A stretch of 64,000 bases of DNA from Sclerurus mexicanus (GCA_013396755.1 VWZF01006750.1:886339-950338), one strand, 5' to 3'. Shown: positions 26,136 through 39,232, counted from the first letter of the stretch. Numbers and translations: made by a program. Notes: generated by a model from the sequence alone, not told the origin.

Positions 26136-29100
26136 ACTTTTTATTCATAAATCTTTCCATAGTTGTTCTGTTTCTTCACAGAATAGCACTAGTGGGTGAA
26201 ATTAATATAGTAGGAAAAATTAATTTAGTTTGTAGGAAAGCATTTGATAATATCTGGAAAGTCCTATTGAAGACATAATTCAAGTCATTCATGTCTGTGA
26301 TGGAAAAGCAGACTCTTTGTCTGAAAACAGTGTGAAGGACCATAAATGAAATACTTTTCCGTTTCTACAAATGGTACAATGTTCAGTTCTCCATCATAAT
26401 GCAACAGACATTAGTGTCAAATCTTTAAACTTTCATTTAGATTTCTATTAGGATGAAAATATATCAAAGAGATTCTAAGCATTAGGGAAGGTCTGCAGAC
26501 TGATGAGGAAGTCACAAACACAGTGCCTTTAAAAGGGTAATAGTGTGTGCACATGCACACCCACATGCAAACACAAATACATCTGTATGTGGGAAGACAG
26601 GCTCTTCAGGTTTTACTGAAGTGTGTTGTGTTACTGTTGGGTTTGTTTAGCCCTTTATAGTGTGCTTCACACACCCATTTTTATGCATGTGTGAAACAAA
26701 GACTGGAAAGAAAAGCCCCCACCAAATAATACATGTTAAGGGAAACTACAGAGCATACATGGTTTATAGTCAGGGCCTCACAAGTGGATTATTTTCAACG
26801 TAAGGGCCCTGTTCCCCTAGAAAACCTGTCTTTCTGAAGAGGTGGGGCTCAATTCCGTACCTCTGATGGTAAGCCCTCCTCATCGTCTTTTGAGAATTTC
26901 AAGCCATATGATACTGATGGAAATTTAAATCACTGAGAATGGAAAAGAGCTGACATATTTATCAACCAGTAAAACACATCACATGCTAAGGTGAGCTAGT
27001 ATGTAAAATGAAGCCAGCTCCCATTCTCCACAAAGGACTCGGGGATCTGCGTTTAATTTCACTTTATATTTCAGAACTGTCAATGGTAATTTGGTGTTCT
27101 GTTACAGATGAAAATCATCTTGCTTGTCTTGGAAATTATGGTGTAATTCAGCTCAATATCCTGTGTTAGGAATGGGCAAATTTCCCATTTCACTTGTACC
27201 TTTACATATAATCTTCTAGACTCTTGTGTGAATTGTTGGGGTCTTTTTGCCCTGGGGCAGGGGCAAGAGCAGTGTGCAAAGGATGGAAAATAAGGAGCAA
27301 AGAAGCAGAATAGATACAGCTAAGAGATTGAACAACCATTGTAGAGAAGTAATTTCTGATTTGTTACTTTTTTATTGCCTTTTAAGATCTTGAATCTGAT
27401 CAAAAGCAGATAAACAGCCCTTGAATATTTCACTTTGTGCCTTAGTGCCCATTTGTGTTTTAGAGTCCTCTATGCATATAGAAAAGTGCATTAAAGACAA
27501 ATGTTAACTCCTTCATAACAATCCCAGAGGTATGTTTTAAATAAAGAAACATCTTTCTAAGGCACAGTGAGCAAAATGGTTTTGTTTGGTTAATAGCTGA
27601 GAAGAACATGACTTATCCTGGAAAAATTCACATAGCTAACTTGCAGCATGATAAACAGAAAATTATTCAAGATGTAAGTACAGTGGTGCTTCAAAACAGG
27701 TTAAAAATAGACAACATTTACATTAGGAAAAAAGTCCAAGAAACTGCAATTAAGAAGCAATTTTGCAGCAGATTCTTTTCTTAGGCAGATTCAGCTATTC
27801 CGTCAGAATTTTGCAGTAGTTTGCACAGATAAATCAGCCATCTCAGAGTCAAAGACTTCTTAATTAAATATACTCTGCAATATTCAGTGCATCAAGTTAA
27901 CCCCAGTTCTTGGTCTGAAACCCATCATGCAGACTTAAAAATTAATAATAGCTGCCTGCTTAAACTCTGTGCAGTGCTTAAATGGATTTTGGGCCTGACA
28001 TTTTGGCTGATGGACACTTTTCTGAACAGTAATAATGCTTGAGGAAACATTTATTTCCAGCTATTGCTCACCTTACCTACATTTCAGACTGTAGTTAACT
28101 TATCCATAGAAGGAAGATGATAGGAGGTCAAAAGGAATGAAAAAAATGACATGTAAAAGGCACACTGCTGTAGTGGGGTTAATACCTTCCATCATTCATC
28201 CTAATGAAAAAGTCTATTTATATATCTTCTTTTCATTTTTTCATTTCTTCCTTTGTAGATCTATCAATCTCTATAAGCCCTCTTGAAGGAATAGAATATG
28301 TGAAATCTGTAATCATAAAAGCCTGTCACTATCCTGTTTGTGAATCATTTTCTCCTATAAATGAACTCAGAAGCTTGTTTCCACCTTGTCAGAGCTACTG
28401 AATGGTTTTAACACAGCGGAGTCTGAAGACTGGGCAAAATACATTGCTAAAATCATTATTAAATTTCTGAATAGTTTCTGGACTTTTTTGAGGCACAGTT
28501 GATAACACTATTATTGCTAAATACTAGTTCATAAGTGTGACATTGACACATGTCAGAAGTCATAGTTCTGTACTGTACTGTATGGGATTTTGTGGAGTGA
28601 AAGCTGAGTTGTATACCAATTGTGTAAGAAAACAACAGTAAAATCAGAGGGGAAGGCTTGCCACAAAGCTACAGTTTTCATTTCAGCATTTTTGTAAAAA
28701 TAAGGCTGAAGCACCAAAACAACAATCCAAGGAAGCTTAAACGTCTTTTGTGTATGTGCAAAAATAAAGGAAAGGGCTTCCATTCACCATGAAGGAAAGA
28801 TTTATTCCCTAAATGAGACTACAGAAACAAAATTAATTAAAAAAAATGCTTTTTTGTCTGTCCTCTATGTTAGTTTTATTTAGAGCTCATCTGTACTTTC
28901 AAAAAGGGAAGATGAATTTGTTTTTACAAAGCATGAGTTTCTCCATACTGTGGTATCAATATGACCCTTCATATGGCATCATTAGACAAATATTAAGTAA
29001 AGCAAGGTACATTATTGCTTCCACTGAAAAACTACTGCATTGCTTTATCTGACATATGGCAGATAAACACACCAGTGAGCATCTGTTGGCAGTAATCAAA

Positions 29101-29388
29101 CAAGACAGAAAGACTTTTTCATCATATTTAATTTAATATTTGTAGGTCCAGCAGTGATAAATTTCTTATATATATGCTTTTTTGCAAAGTGAATGAAGAA
29201 CTAACAATAGCTAATATTATATGTATTTGACTACCTTTATATATAAGGATACAAGTTTTCTTAATCAAGGAATATTTGGGAACCCACTACTAATATCTTT
29301 ATACCAATTTCAATTGCACACATTGTTGAGTCCATTTACTTTCTAATAAAGAAAATTGTTATTATAAAATGCTTAATATCAAGGGTGG

Positions 29389-30205
29389 TGTGATGCTTTA
29401 AAGGTAAACTGGCTGGAGAAATGAACCCAACTCAAAAGAGAGTTACAGTCAGAGTTACAGTTTACTAAAGAAAATGTTACAATAAATACAATGATACAGA
29501 GAAAAGTTGGGTTTAACCCACAAAGAACAGATGTATAACCCAGCACTCTGGGGCACAAACAGAATGGTGTTCATTGGTCCCTGTGCTGAGCACCATGTGG
29601 TCCCCCTGAGTGCAAAGTAAAAGGAAAGGAAAACCTGTCGGTAAGGATGATGGTCATAGTCTTGTCAAGAATGGCAGTCGCAGTCCTGTTGAGGTTCTGG
29701 CCCTCCTCTGGATCCCACGACTGGTACCAGAAGTCCCGAAACCTGTATATATGCTCAGGTTCAGGGCCCAGTACAGGGAGGGCAGGGAGTTTCACAATGG
29801 GTGATTTAACTCTGCGAGTCATGGGATATTTTTGGAATCTTTGATGGTATAGGTCATTGCAATTGCCTATTGTGCCAGTCCCTAATGGCCCATTAGCAGA
29901 GATGACCCCTCAGGCCTTCAGAGATGGGAGTTATCACAGCTGGGTCATTGGTGTGAAGACAGAGACATCCTGTACCTCGCAGGGTTCTTTAACACTCAGC
30001 TTCTGGTCTGAGTGGTCAGGTGTGTCCTGGGCTGCAAACGTTCCATTATTAACAGTTCATGAGAAATGACATAGAGGGTGTAGAATACACAGTTTTGGTC
30101 ACACCCATATAGTGATAAACTGGTCTTGGCTGCTGTAACTAGGACAGATGACCAAGAAGGAGGATTCTGCACTACACTTCTGTTGGGCAATGCAAGAATC
30201 CAACA
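29389..30205 (-). mobile_element. putative LTR of an old endogenous retrovirus-like element (antisense)
   Basis: Read on the minus strand, the segment has a promoter-like TATA sequence (GAGCATATATACAGG at about 29742-29756). Downstream lies GC-richer R-like sequence, and it ends ..AAAGCATCACA at 29389, the CA end expected of an LTR. The outer end could be the TG of TGTTGGATTC at 30205, giving about 817 bp, but no matching target-site duplication was found by eye, and neither a primer-binding site nor a polypurine tract is clear. Base composition differs from the flanks. The minus-strand 83-codon frame inside has no recognised protein. It may be a solo LTR or an unrelated repeat. Confidence 0.35.
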
Positions 30206-30424
30206 TCCTCAGGCAATAACTTTCCTAAATTACCTCACTGAAAATGAGGACTTGTGAAACTTGCCAAACAGCAGCCAGCAGCACAGGTCACCACTGGGCT
30301 TTAGCACTCACCACTCTCATCTTTTTACCATAATGACTCGATATATTGAAACAAAATGTATTGTTACTGACAGTAGATGAGTATACTTGACACAGACTTT
30401 TAAAATGTGAATAATTTTTGTTGT

Positions 30425-31007
30425 TTAGCAGTGAAACAGCACTATAGCTGTCAGGTTGACAACACTGCCCTGGCTTTGGCATTTTTGTAAAATGGTAGTG
30501 CCTATCATTCTTTTTGGAAGGCTTGAAAAGCAGTTTGCATATTTCTGTTCACCTGGACAAGAAACCCAAAACTCCAGAATTTTGATATACCTGTTTTGGA
30601 AAAACAACAGAATCAGTGATTTTTGCCAGGCATAGACTACACGTATTGCTGGGCACAGAATTGTAGTGGATTCATAACCAAATGTGTTCTGTAATTCGAG
30701 TGAACAGATTTCTAAACCTAATGTCCTGCGGAGATGGAGAGTACAACAAATGTCCTCAAATGTGTTCTGTGACATCTGGAAAGCCAGGGAGCCCAGCTAA
30801 TGCCATAAAACACCCAGCTAACGATAGGTAGATCCTGTTACTCCTTGTAGTGAGGTGCTGTCCATGTTTCAGGGCAGATTGTTCCCTGCTGGCAGCTGCT
30901 GTCATCATCTTGCCGGTGCCTGCCATGAACTGAAGGAGAGATTGAAGTGCAACCAGAAATAACACCAGGAGTATCCAGGGGACTTTCTCAACAGCCACAC
31001 CAGACAT
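30425..31007 (-). other. unexplained antisense ORF pair, possible decayed retrocopy or element remnant
   Basis: Two overlapping minus-strand frames lie end to end: 83 codons (31007 down to 30756, with an ATG) and 116 codons (30775 down to 30425). The first begins MSGVAVEKVPWILLVLFL, a hydrophobic segment, followed by a polar stretch (TAAASREQSALKHGQHLTTR) and a second hydrophobic piece. The layout looks like a small membrane protein that changes frame at about 30760. I do not recognise the protein. It may be a processed pseudogene, part of the element next to it (29.4-30.2 kb), or chance. Confidence 0.2.
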
Positions 31008-31370
31008 TTAATGGAGGCAAATGTCAAGTCACAGTTTCTGCAGATATTAGAAGTCTGTCCAGCTGGAGTTTGTTGATTAGATGCAGACTCACCTATTTGC
31101 TATCCTACTTATACTTGACTCCATTTTCTTCCATGTTGGAAATATGGAGGATAAACCTGTTATTTTAACAACACTTTATGGTCTAACAACCTTGTATGAT
31201 ATTACAGTCCCACTGGTGTCCTCCTATCATTAGCCTTAACATGTGAATTAAATGAAAATGCATGCTCATTCCTACATTAAACTAACACAATGAATTCTGA
31301 GGTATTTAATGATCGAAGAAATATTGCAGAGATGTTACACTATTTAAATTACCTCTACATACTCTTTCAA

Positions 31371-31394
31371 TTTTTTTTTTTTAATTTTTTTTTT
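31371..31394. repeat. T-rich tract
   Basis: Two long T runs are separated by AA. This is simple low-complexity sequence. Confidence 0.85.
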
Positions 31395-32646
31395 ACATTT
31401 AGTTATCACAAGTTGCCTGAGCAAGCATTTTTTATAGTTCTTATGGAAATATGTCCATAGATATAATGCACACTTCCAAAGGTAAAACCTCTGAGGCACT
31501 GTAAAATAAATTAAACAATATAAATACTAAATATTAGGAAAAAAAATCTTGATCCTAGATAAGTTAGTGGCAAAAATCTTGCAGCAAAGGCGTGATTCTG
31601 CCTTCTTTTTTGGGGGGGTTAAAAGCTGTAGATGAATAATCTGTCACAGGAAAACAAGTCACAAAGAAAAAAAAAAAAAGACCTGGGCCACTCTCTGCTT
31701 TTACATTCTGCTAGCAAAATATACAAAATAGTCTTAATTTCCAGTTATATTCTCTATGGATTGTTGCAGAAAATCTTGTTTTAGCTAAGGGATTGCCTTT
31801 AAATAATAAATAGTGTACACTATATGAAAACAGAAATCTTAGTTGTGGAATATTTCTAGCAGCAGCAGGAGTTATCTGCTTGAAAGTACCATATGTTCAT
31901 GTGGAATGCAACATGAAAGATTTACCCAGATAGAGTGCAGATAAAATGTGAAAAAATGGCATCATCTAAATGACATGTGTAAACTAATTCCAGGTTTTCA
32001 TTGATAGAACATAGCTTACTCTAAGGTGTGAATCAAATAACTTGAAGAAATTTCTCTTGATTTTCTGAACCTCTTCTGTAAAATATTTTAGTCTATCTTC
32101 AATAAAGAATTCATTTCTTACTGTAGGGTTGCCTCAAATAGGTACGAAAATAATAATCCAGGTGCCATTTCCATGCAAGCCAGCAGCTCAATTACTTTTC
32201 ATTAAGAACACTTACTTTTTCCTTAACCACAAGGCAGAAATTTTTTCCTGAAGTTCAGTAGGACCTCAATCACTTGAGCAAAAAGAAATATTATCAGGTA
32301 TTCCCCAGAATATTAGTAGGTAGTAGCAGTAGTGGTGAACACGCATGTGGGGGAGAAAAATCCAAATACCCAGAGCCAGCTGCCTGGTGCTACAGATAGT
32401 TCAGTAGGTGATACATATTCTCCTCTGCTTCATACATCAAAATGATACTTGCTTATTTTGATCAAGTTGGAGTCATCCTCTTGTTCTTTTTCATACAAAG
32501 TTGAGGGAGAGTTAGAATTGTAAAATTTAATATTTTTTAAGGTCTCTTTTATAGCGATGAATTGTGGGAGCTTTCAGCTACCAAAGGCTACAGAGCAGCA
32601 ATCACTAGCTTCCATGCCCAATTTTGGATTCTGACTGTAGAAATAT

Positions 32647-32647
<1 letters not shown>

Positions 32648-32678
<31 letters not shown>
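32648..32678. repeat. (TA)n microsatellite
   Basis: An uninterrupted AT/TA alternation of about 27 nt follows ACAC. Shorter TA runs recur near 32820-32860. Confidence 0.95.
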
Positions 32679-32682
<4 letters not shown>

Positions 32683-33073
32683 TTAAATGAGACTTCAGGA
32701 GTACAGAAATATTTGTATGGAACGCAAAATATATTTTATGTACTATTTTCAGAAAGTACTAACAGCTCTCTGAACAGAGAAATGTGTCAGAACAGTATTA
32801 TATCATCATTGATAAATATGTACATGTATATATGTCTGCAGATGGATATATATATATATCCATGTGGATGGATATGTAGTCATTTATATGCATACTTTTT
32901 GTTCAAACATAGGTATATATAGACTCTCCTTAACTTTGAATTGATTTTCACACCCTTAACTGAAGTTTTTAAAGGCTAGTTTGCTGCTATCTGATCAATT
33001 TCTGTTTTACAAATACAATTAATGTTGAGTGTTTCCACCCTTGATTCTGAATATTCAGACGAGATATATGAAA

Positions 33074-33275
33074 GAGTTTTTTACAATGGGGGTGGTGAAA
33101 CACTGGAACAGATTGTGCAGAGAAGTGTCAGGTGCCCCATCCCTGGAAACAAAATTCAAGGTCAGCAGCCTGATGTAGCTGAAGATGTCCCTGCCCATTT
33201 CAGGGGAGTTGGACTACATGGCCTTTAAAGACTCCTTCCAATCCACATTATTCTATGATTTAGTGACTCTATGAA
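33074..33275 (+). mobile_element. CR1 LINE, 3'-end fragment
   Basis: The fragment starts at TTTTTTACAATGGGGGTGGTG and continues with AAACACTGGAACAGATTGTGC, GCCCCATCCCTGGAA, GATGTCCCTGCCCATTTCAG, CTTTAAAGACTCCTTCCAAT and ATTATTCTATGATTTAGTGA. It is a 5'-truncated copy of about 200 bp. A second CR1 copy of a different subfamily in the same orientation begins about 25 bp downstream. Confidence 0.9.
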
Positions 33276-33299
33276 TGTATACATACATACAGTTGTACA

Positions 33300-34006
33300 A
33301 CTGTGTAGAAGTTGAACAAAGGCAAATGCAGGGTCTTGCACCAGCACAGGCTGGAGGCTGACCTTCTGGAAAGTGGCTCTGCGGAGAAGGACTTGGAGGT
33401 CATGGTCAACAGCAAGCTGGTCTTGTGGCCAAGGAGGCCAATGGTGTCCTGGGGTGTTTTAGGAAGCGCACTGCCAGCATGCTGAGGGATGTAATCTTGC
33501 ACCCCTACTCAGCCCCAGTGAGTCCACATCCATAGTGCTGTGTCCAGTTCTGTGCTCCTCAGTACAAGAAAGGAAAGGTACTAGTGGGGAAGGTCCAGCA
33601 GAGGGTTACAAAGACCATTAGGGAACCAGAGCATCTCTCTTTAGAAGGAAAGGCTGAGGGAGCTGGACCTTTTTAGTCGGGAGAAGAGATGACTGAGAGG
33701 TTTTATTAAAGCATGCAAATATTTAAGGACAGGTGTGAAGATGATGGGGCCAGACAGACTCTTCTCAGTGGTGCCCACTGACAGGAAAAAGGGCAGTGGG
33801 TACAAACTGAAACACAGGAAGTTCCATCTGAGAAAAAAAGTCTTTAAGGGAGACAGGGCACTAGAACAGGCTGCCTGGAGCAGCTGTGGTGTCTCTTTCT
33901 CTGTATATAGAAACAGCAGGTTGCTCTAGGTGAACCTGCTTTAGCAGGGAGTTGGGCAAGATGATCTCCAGAAGTTCCTTCCAACCCTAACCAGTCTGTT
34001 CTATCA
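33300..34006 (+). mobile_element. CR1 LINE, 3' portion, older subfamily
   Basis: Landmarks are GGGTCTTGCACCAGCACAGG-like, GACTTGGAGGTCATGGT, GTGTCCTGGGGTGTTTTAGG, AGTGCTGTGTCCAGTTCTG, AAGGCTGAGGGAGCTGGACC, GAAGAGATGACTGAGAGG, GGCACTAGAACAGGCTGCCTGGAG and CAAGATGATCTCCAGAAGTTCCTTCCAACCC. It runs from the end of ORF2 to the 3' terminus. It sits tail-to-head with the CR1 ending at 33275. Confidence 0.9.
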
Positions 34007-34248
34007 CAAAGATAGAAGATAATTAACTCCAAGGAAGAATATTCTTATAATAATAGTTTTTGTTAAACTGGGGATCATACCTTCCTTTAAGATTTTGCTT
34101 ACTACTGTAATAAATAATATTCTTACTAAAATGGAATTATTATTCTGATTTTAAGGTATATATCATTTAATGCAAGTTCCTCAGTAGTTCTTAGGTCCAT
34201 GCATTGATTGCCTACTCCCAAATACTCAGTATGCCTTTTTTTTTTTTC

Positions 34249-34268
34249 CTTGACTCATTTGAGTCAAG
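34249..34268. promoter_or_regulatory. inverted pair of AP-1-like sites
   Basis: TGACTCA (34251-34257) and TGAGTCA (34260-34266) are separated by TT and sit inside a 9-bp-arm inverted repeat (CTTGACTCA / TGAGTCAAG). Both heptamers are exact matches to the AP-1 TRE consensus. A T-rich run lies directly 5'. Whether it acts as an enhancer element cannot be told from sequence. Confidence 0.3.
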
Positions 34269-34321
34269 CTTCTACTTACCTAATTTAGTATTGATTTTGT
34301 TTTAGTTTTCACCTTCCACCT

Positions 34322-34440
34322 CCTTGGCCTTTCTGTTTAAATTAAATCTGTTTTTAAAAGGATGCTATCCCAACCCCCAGCTGCCAGCACCTTAGCCTTT
34401 TCACTTAAATTGCATCTATTGTTAAATCAATCTTATTCCA
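34322..34440. repeat. degenerate tandem duplication, 68-bp period
   Basis: CCTTGGCCTTTCTGTTTAAA at 34322 and CCTTAGCCTTTTCACTTAAA at 34390 start two copies that align without gaps over 51 positions with 36 matches. The whole 34270-34600 stretch is pyrimidine-rich on the + strand. Confidence 0.65.
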
Positions 34441-34751
34441 GCATCCAGCATTGCTCTCTTGAGCTTTCTACTCCACATCACACACAGGCCTAAGTGGTGC
34501 CCATTCCCATCCCTACTTTTCATCCAACTACTCCACTAAAATGAAACCTCTTTACAAATCCATTTTCCACTTCCAGTAGAAATTCTCTTACTTCTTCATT
34601 TCTGAATGGCAACAGCCTTGTGTCTGCTTTATTTTGTGGAGCTTGAAAAAGAAACTTTTCAGATTCCCACTCTTCCATGTAAATGCCATCTCTCTCAAAT
34701 ATTAACTGTTATGTAGATGGGTTATCCTAATTTCCAGGCCTCAGCTTAAGT

Positions 34752-34782
<31 letters not shown>

Positions 34783-37700
34783 TGATAATTTCTCAATTAT
34801 CAAATCATGCCTAAGAGCTCTGTCTTGTTTTAACTGCTGCCTTTGGTATGGGAACTGTAAGCCTGGAGTGAGTGGTGGGCACCTGTAATGAAGGGGTGTG
34901 CTGAGCCAAGGAGGGTGCAGGATTAGTCAGGCTCTACACTGGGCTGTAAATTGTTTTGGTTATATGCTGATAAGGAATCTGGGAATTCAGTGAGCAGTGT
35001 ACAACTGAGTTACAACTATTTCCATGTATGTATTTCACCTTGTTTGACAGACTCAATAGACTTGTGGATGAATTAGTAACTTAGGTGGCCAGAGTTCTCA
35101 ATGCCTTTTTCTTTATGCTCATGCCTGGCTTGAGAGAGAGATGGTGAAGTTCCGTCTTAGAAGAAAGAAAGGCCTTCCCCTCTTCCTTACAAATAATACC
35201 TTCAAACATCAAAACAGATCCATTCAGACCAGCTGAGCTGAGAGTCTGCCACTGAATTTTCCTGAAGATTAGGTTTATTCAAAATTCTAATAGCACTAAG
35301 CTTTGAAATAGAACACTGAAGAAGCCAAAGCTGCTCATTTCTTGTTTTAAGGAAATCTTCATGGCAAAAATCATAAAATATAGGTCCCATTTTATCTAAT
35401 GGGTTCTGGTGTATGTAATCATACATTATAGCCTCAGAGGATATTCAAACTGCTTTGCAAAGCAGCTCCTGTAAATCCAAAAAGAGGTGGCTAACCAGGA
35501 CAAGTCAGTGAAGTACATTGAATCAAGCCATAAATTTCAGGTTATAGTCAGGTAAATTTTGAAGATAATTTTATTTAGTAATGGATACTTTCTCAAAATG
35601 TGGCAAAACTGAACAACTTGAATAAGAATTAACTGTCTACCATTTTGCCTATCTTTGAAAATCTCAGTTCTGAATCTCATAAATCTGAAGGCAACCAGTA
35701 TGTCCCACCATGAAAAGTTATCAGTTTGGTTTGGAAAAGAAAGGGATAACTATTGATTACTGATAAGATTGAAGCAAGAGAAAGACCCTTGCAAAAAAAC
35801 TATCACAAGGATTTCTTAGAAAAAAGAACAAGAGAAAGGAGAAGATATTAAAATATTGAAACTAATTTAAGGTGACTTTTTGCTAAACACTTCTCTTATC
35901 CCCGTGAAATTTTTTGCCTCTTCTTTAGTTCTCTTGATCATGTCTCTGATGTCATCACACCTCCAACCTTTCAAAAAGTAACCATTAGAAATTCTTCCTG
36001 TTTATAAACTTTGACTTGTTGTATCTAATGTGATACTTTTCATATTTGCTAGTTGTACTATTTCAATAGCATTAATGATTTCACTATATAAGTGAAGCAA
36101 GTTTTATAGAAAGAGGTGCTGTCTTAATAAATCAGGAGATATAGCTGGGCTGGATGATCGAATAAAATATATTAACTGTTCCTAGAAAAGCTGCTTTTCA
36201 AAAAGGTTATATTTATTGCATTTAGTCTGTATTTCTGGTGTGCTTTATCAGCTCCACATCATGACAAGTCTTTCTCTTACCCATGCTCTGTGATTTGGGT
36301 CATAGCTGGACTCACTTGAAATTTCATTTGACATTCTTTTTCCTTGAATCAGTAAATATACAGTTGGTTTTGTTAGCACAAATTTGATCTCAGTTTGCTT
36401 TTCTCAATATCACAGGTTATATGCAGCAAAATTATGTACTACTCTGTGACTCTTGCCATTTATATGATGACTCTTTTTCCTTGACATTCATTTCTATTCA
36501 TTCTCTTTTGCTCCTTGATCATGACAATGTGTTACTTTGGACAACTAAAATTTGAGAGTTACAGGGTTTTCATAGAAGTGTATTTTTTTACTTCATCCTT
36601 CTTCAGCAAGAGGGGTTTTTATGAATGAGGTCAGTATTGCATTATCTTTCTTTCTTACTAGCAGATTGATTCATTGGTGGCTTCAAAGTGAGTATTAATC
36701 CTGTTACAGTCTCTATTCCACACATTCATCTTTATCCTAATATGAAATGATACCACTTTCTAACAAAGAGAAAACCATTTTCCTAGCCATCATGCTTGCT
36801 GGGAAATGCAGTATTTCTTTTTTCACTCCATCATGTATGAAAAAAACACTGGTCATTGTAAGCTCTCATTTTATAATGCTCTACATTCTAAACTCTATTT
36901 CCAAAGCTGAGAATGTAGTCTTATTATAAAGTATTTGGGGGGGGTTGAGGAGCTAATTTGATTTGGTGATAGAGATGGTAATGCCAAAAGCAATACTAAG
37001 AAATTAGCAAGTTGGCTAATTGTGAAGTTGTAAAGACAGAGAAGAAAAAAAGGAATAAAAATATGATGTGAAATAGATTTCCCCATTTTAAAAGAAACAC
37101 AGATAAAAACGAGTTCTCATGAATGCATTTGGATCTGATTAAGTAGTAGACTTAGCAGATATTATCCACATGGCTCTGAAATACTGGATGATCATGTATT
37201 CTGGGGCAGACTCAGGGTAAGAGAGAAGAACTTGATAGTGCATTCACTGGGGCTTGACAAGGCTGGCATGACACTGGTCAACTGAAGGACTATTTTGCTG
37301 GCTTCCTCATCTTAAAAAACTAAAGGCAGGAACAAACAGAAGATCTTGCTGGTTTGTGCTTATTGACAGAGATAAAAAATTGAAAGGAGAAGGCTGAGAA
37401 TTTGGAGATCACAGAAGGGGTTTATCCACTTCCTTATCTGTAGATTTGGATTCAGAGAAGGCACAGTAGGACCACAGGCTTACATGCCGAGAGGGAGAAT
37501 GTGGGATTTTCTCAGATGAGGAGAGAAAGGCTCCATTAGTCATTTTCTGTTTAGTAAAGAAAAAAAAGCTAGTTTGATATGTGGTAGAAAACCTTGGGGT
37601 CTGCCTCCTCAAGGATTGAAGCAGACCACCATTGAGAAAGGTGTAGCTGTGAGTGCAATGTAATTGCAGAGGAGGGAATGCCCCACACTAAGAAGCAAAT

Positions 37701-39186
37701 GTCATGTGGTGAAGCAGGATTTCTACGCAAGATGTCACTGATGGTCATGGGGGCCAAGGCAGGATGATTAATGAGAAGGAGGATGAGGAAATGGAAATTA
37801 TCACATCTGAAATGGAAAACAATGTGAAACAGCATTAATGGGTTTGATATAATAAACGGGAAAATATTGTCAGATCAGTATTTTGGAAAAGCTGATACCT
37901 GACCTCTCAGGCTACTGAAAGTACTTGTTTTAGGATCTGTATCAAGTTGAAGATATCAGGTTTTTCAAGGTAAAGATGGTAGTTCTGTACTTGCATCCCA
38001 GCAAAGTCAGCTACCAATAAAGAAAGGAAGGGTCAGGGAAGAAGGAAATTCCCCTGACTGACAGCAAAAGACATTAACAGGAAGAGATGTTAACCAGGTT
38101 TTAAAGCAAATAAAAAAAGGCTGTAAAGGAAAGACAAGAAAAATTGCAACATGGGCTGAATGTGACAGAGCTTTAGTCAGTCAGACCTTTGAAGTGGATA
38201 TGCACAGTCCCCTTTATAGAAAACTTCCCAAAAATACCACAGCACAAAATTCAGAGAAGCCAGATTTAATTGAATTATAAACTAGCACATTTTTAAATTA
38301 AAAACTCAAAGTTACTGGATCATACAGAACAGAAATGAAAGGCTTAAAGCATTTCCTCCATTGTTGTCTATGTCTATGTAGTTGGGGAACAATACTTCCC
38401 ATTTGAGTCTCAGACAAGGCTCTGGCTTCTTGACTTGCAGCAGACTCTGCTTTGCCTCCCAAGTTCTTCTCTAAGGCCTGCCTTGTTTGCTGCTCCCCAC
38501 TGCAGCCTCTGCTTGAGGAGTAGGTTGGCAGCTCCTTGCCTCTTTGAGCTTGTGTCCTGTGCTGTACCATGAACACAGACACGCTTCTCTGAACATCCTT
38601 GGCTCACTCCTGTTCACTCTTCGTAACACAAGTAAAGATACAAACACATGAAGCAAGTATCAAGTCATAGAAGATGATAGCAGCAAATTTCAGGAGCAGT
38701 CTTTCATCCCTAGGAAGGTGGGAAAAAAAAATCCAGAATAACTCAGTGATAAAAAGAATCTCTCCAGTCTTGTAACCTACTTTTAAAATAATGTTCTGTT
38801 GTGAATGGAGGATGTGAACTTTCTGATACATAGGAATCCTTTCCTTCAAATGCCACATGTGTTCTAAAAGGCATAGCTTCATGTCATGTATTTGATCTTG
38901 TAAATACTTTGTTCCAGAAATTTTATCTTTAATTATTCATTAGAATTGAAAAGGGTCAACATTATATAAAGAGAACAATAATTTCACATACTAAAATATC
39001 TGTGACTTGTAGTTAAGGTTAGTATTCTTGGATATATAATAACCAGGCAGATATAAATACTTAACCGTTGTCTCAAAAATAAATAATGTAATCATATGGG
39101 CAAATAGCTGAAGCAGAAAAAAAAATTGATATGGATACAAAAAACAGCAGGACAGAAATAGAGCCCCATGGGACTCAAATGATAGC

Positions 39187-39232
39187 AAAAAAAAAAAAAA
39201 ACCAAAAAAAGCAAAAAAAAAAAAAAAAAAAG
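39187..39232. repeat. A-rich tract
   Basis: Three runs of A (14, 7 and 19) are separated by CC and GC. It could be the remnant of a poly(A) tail, but no retrocopy is recognised beside it. Confidence 0.85.
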
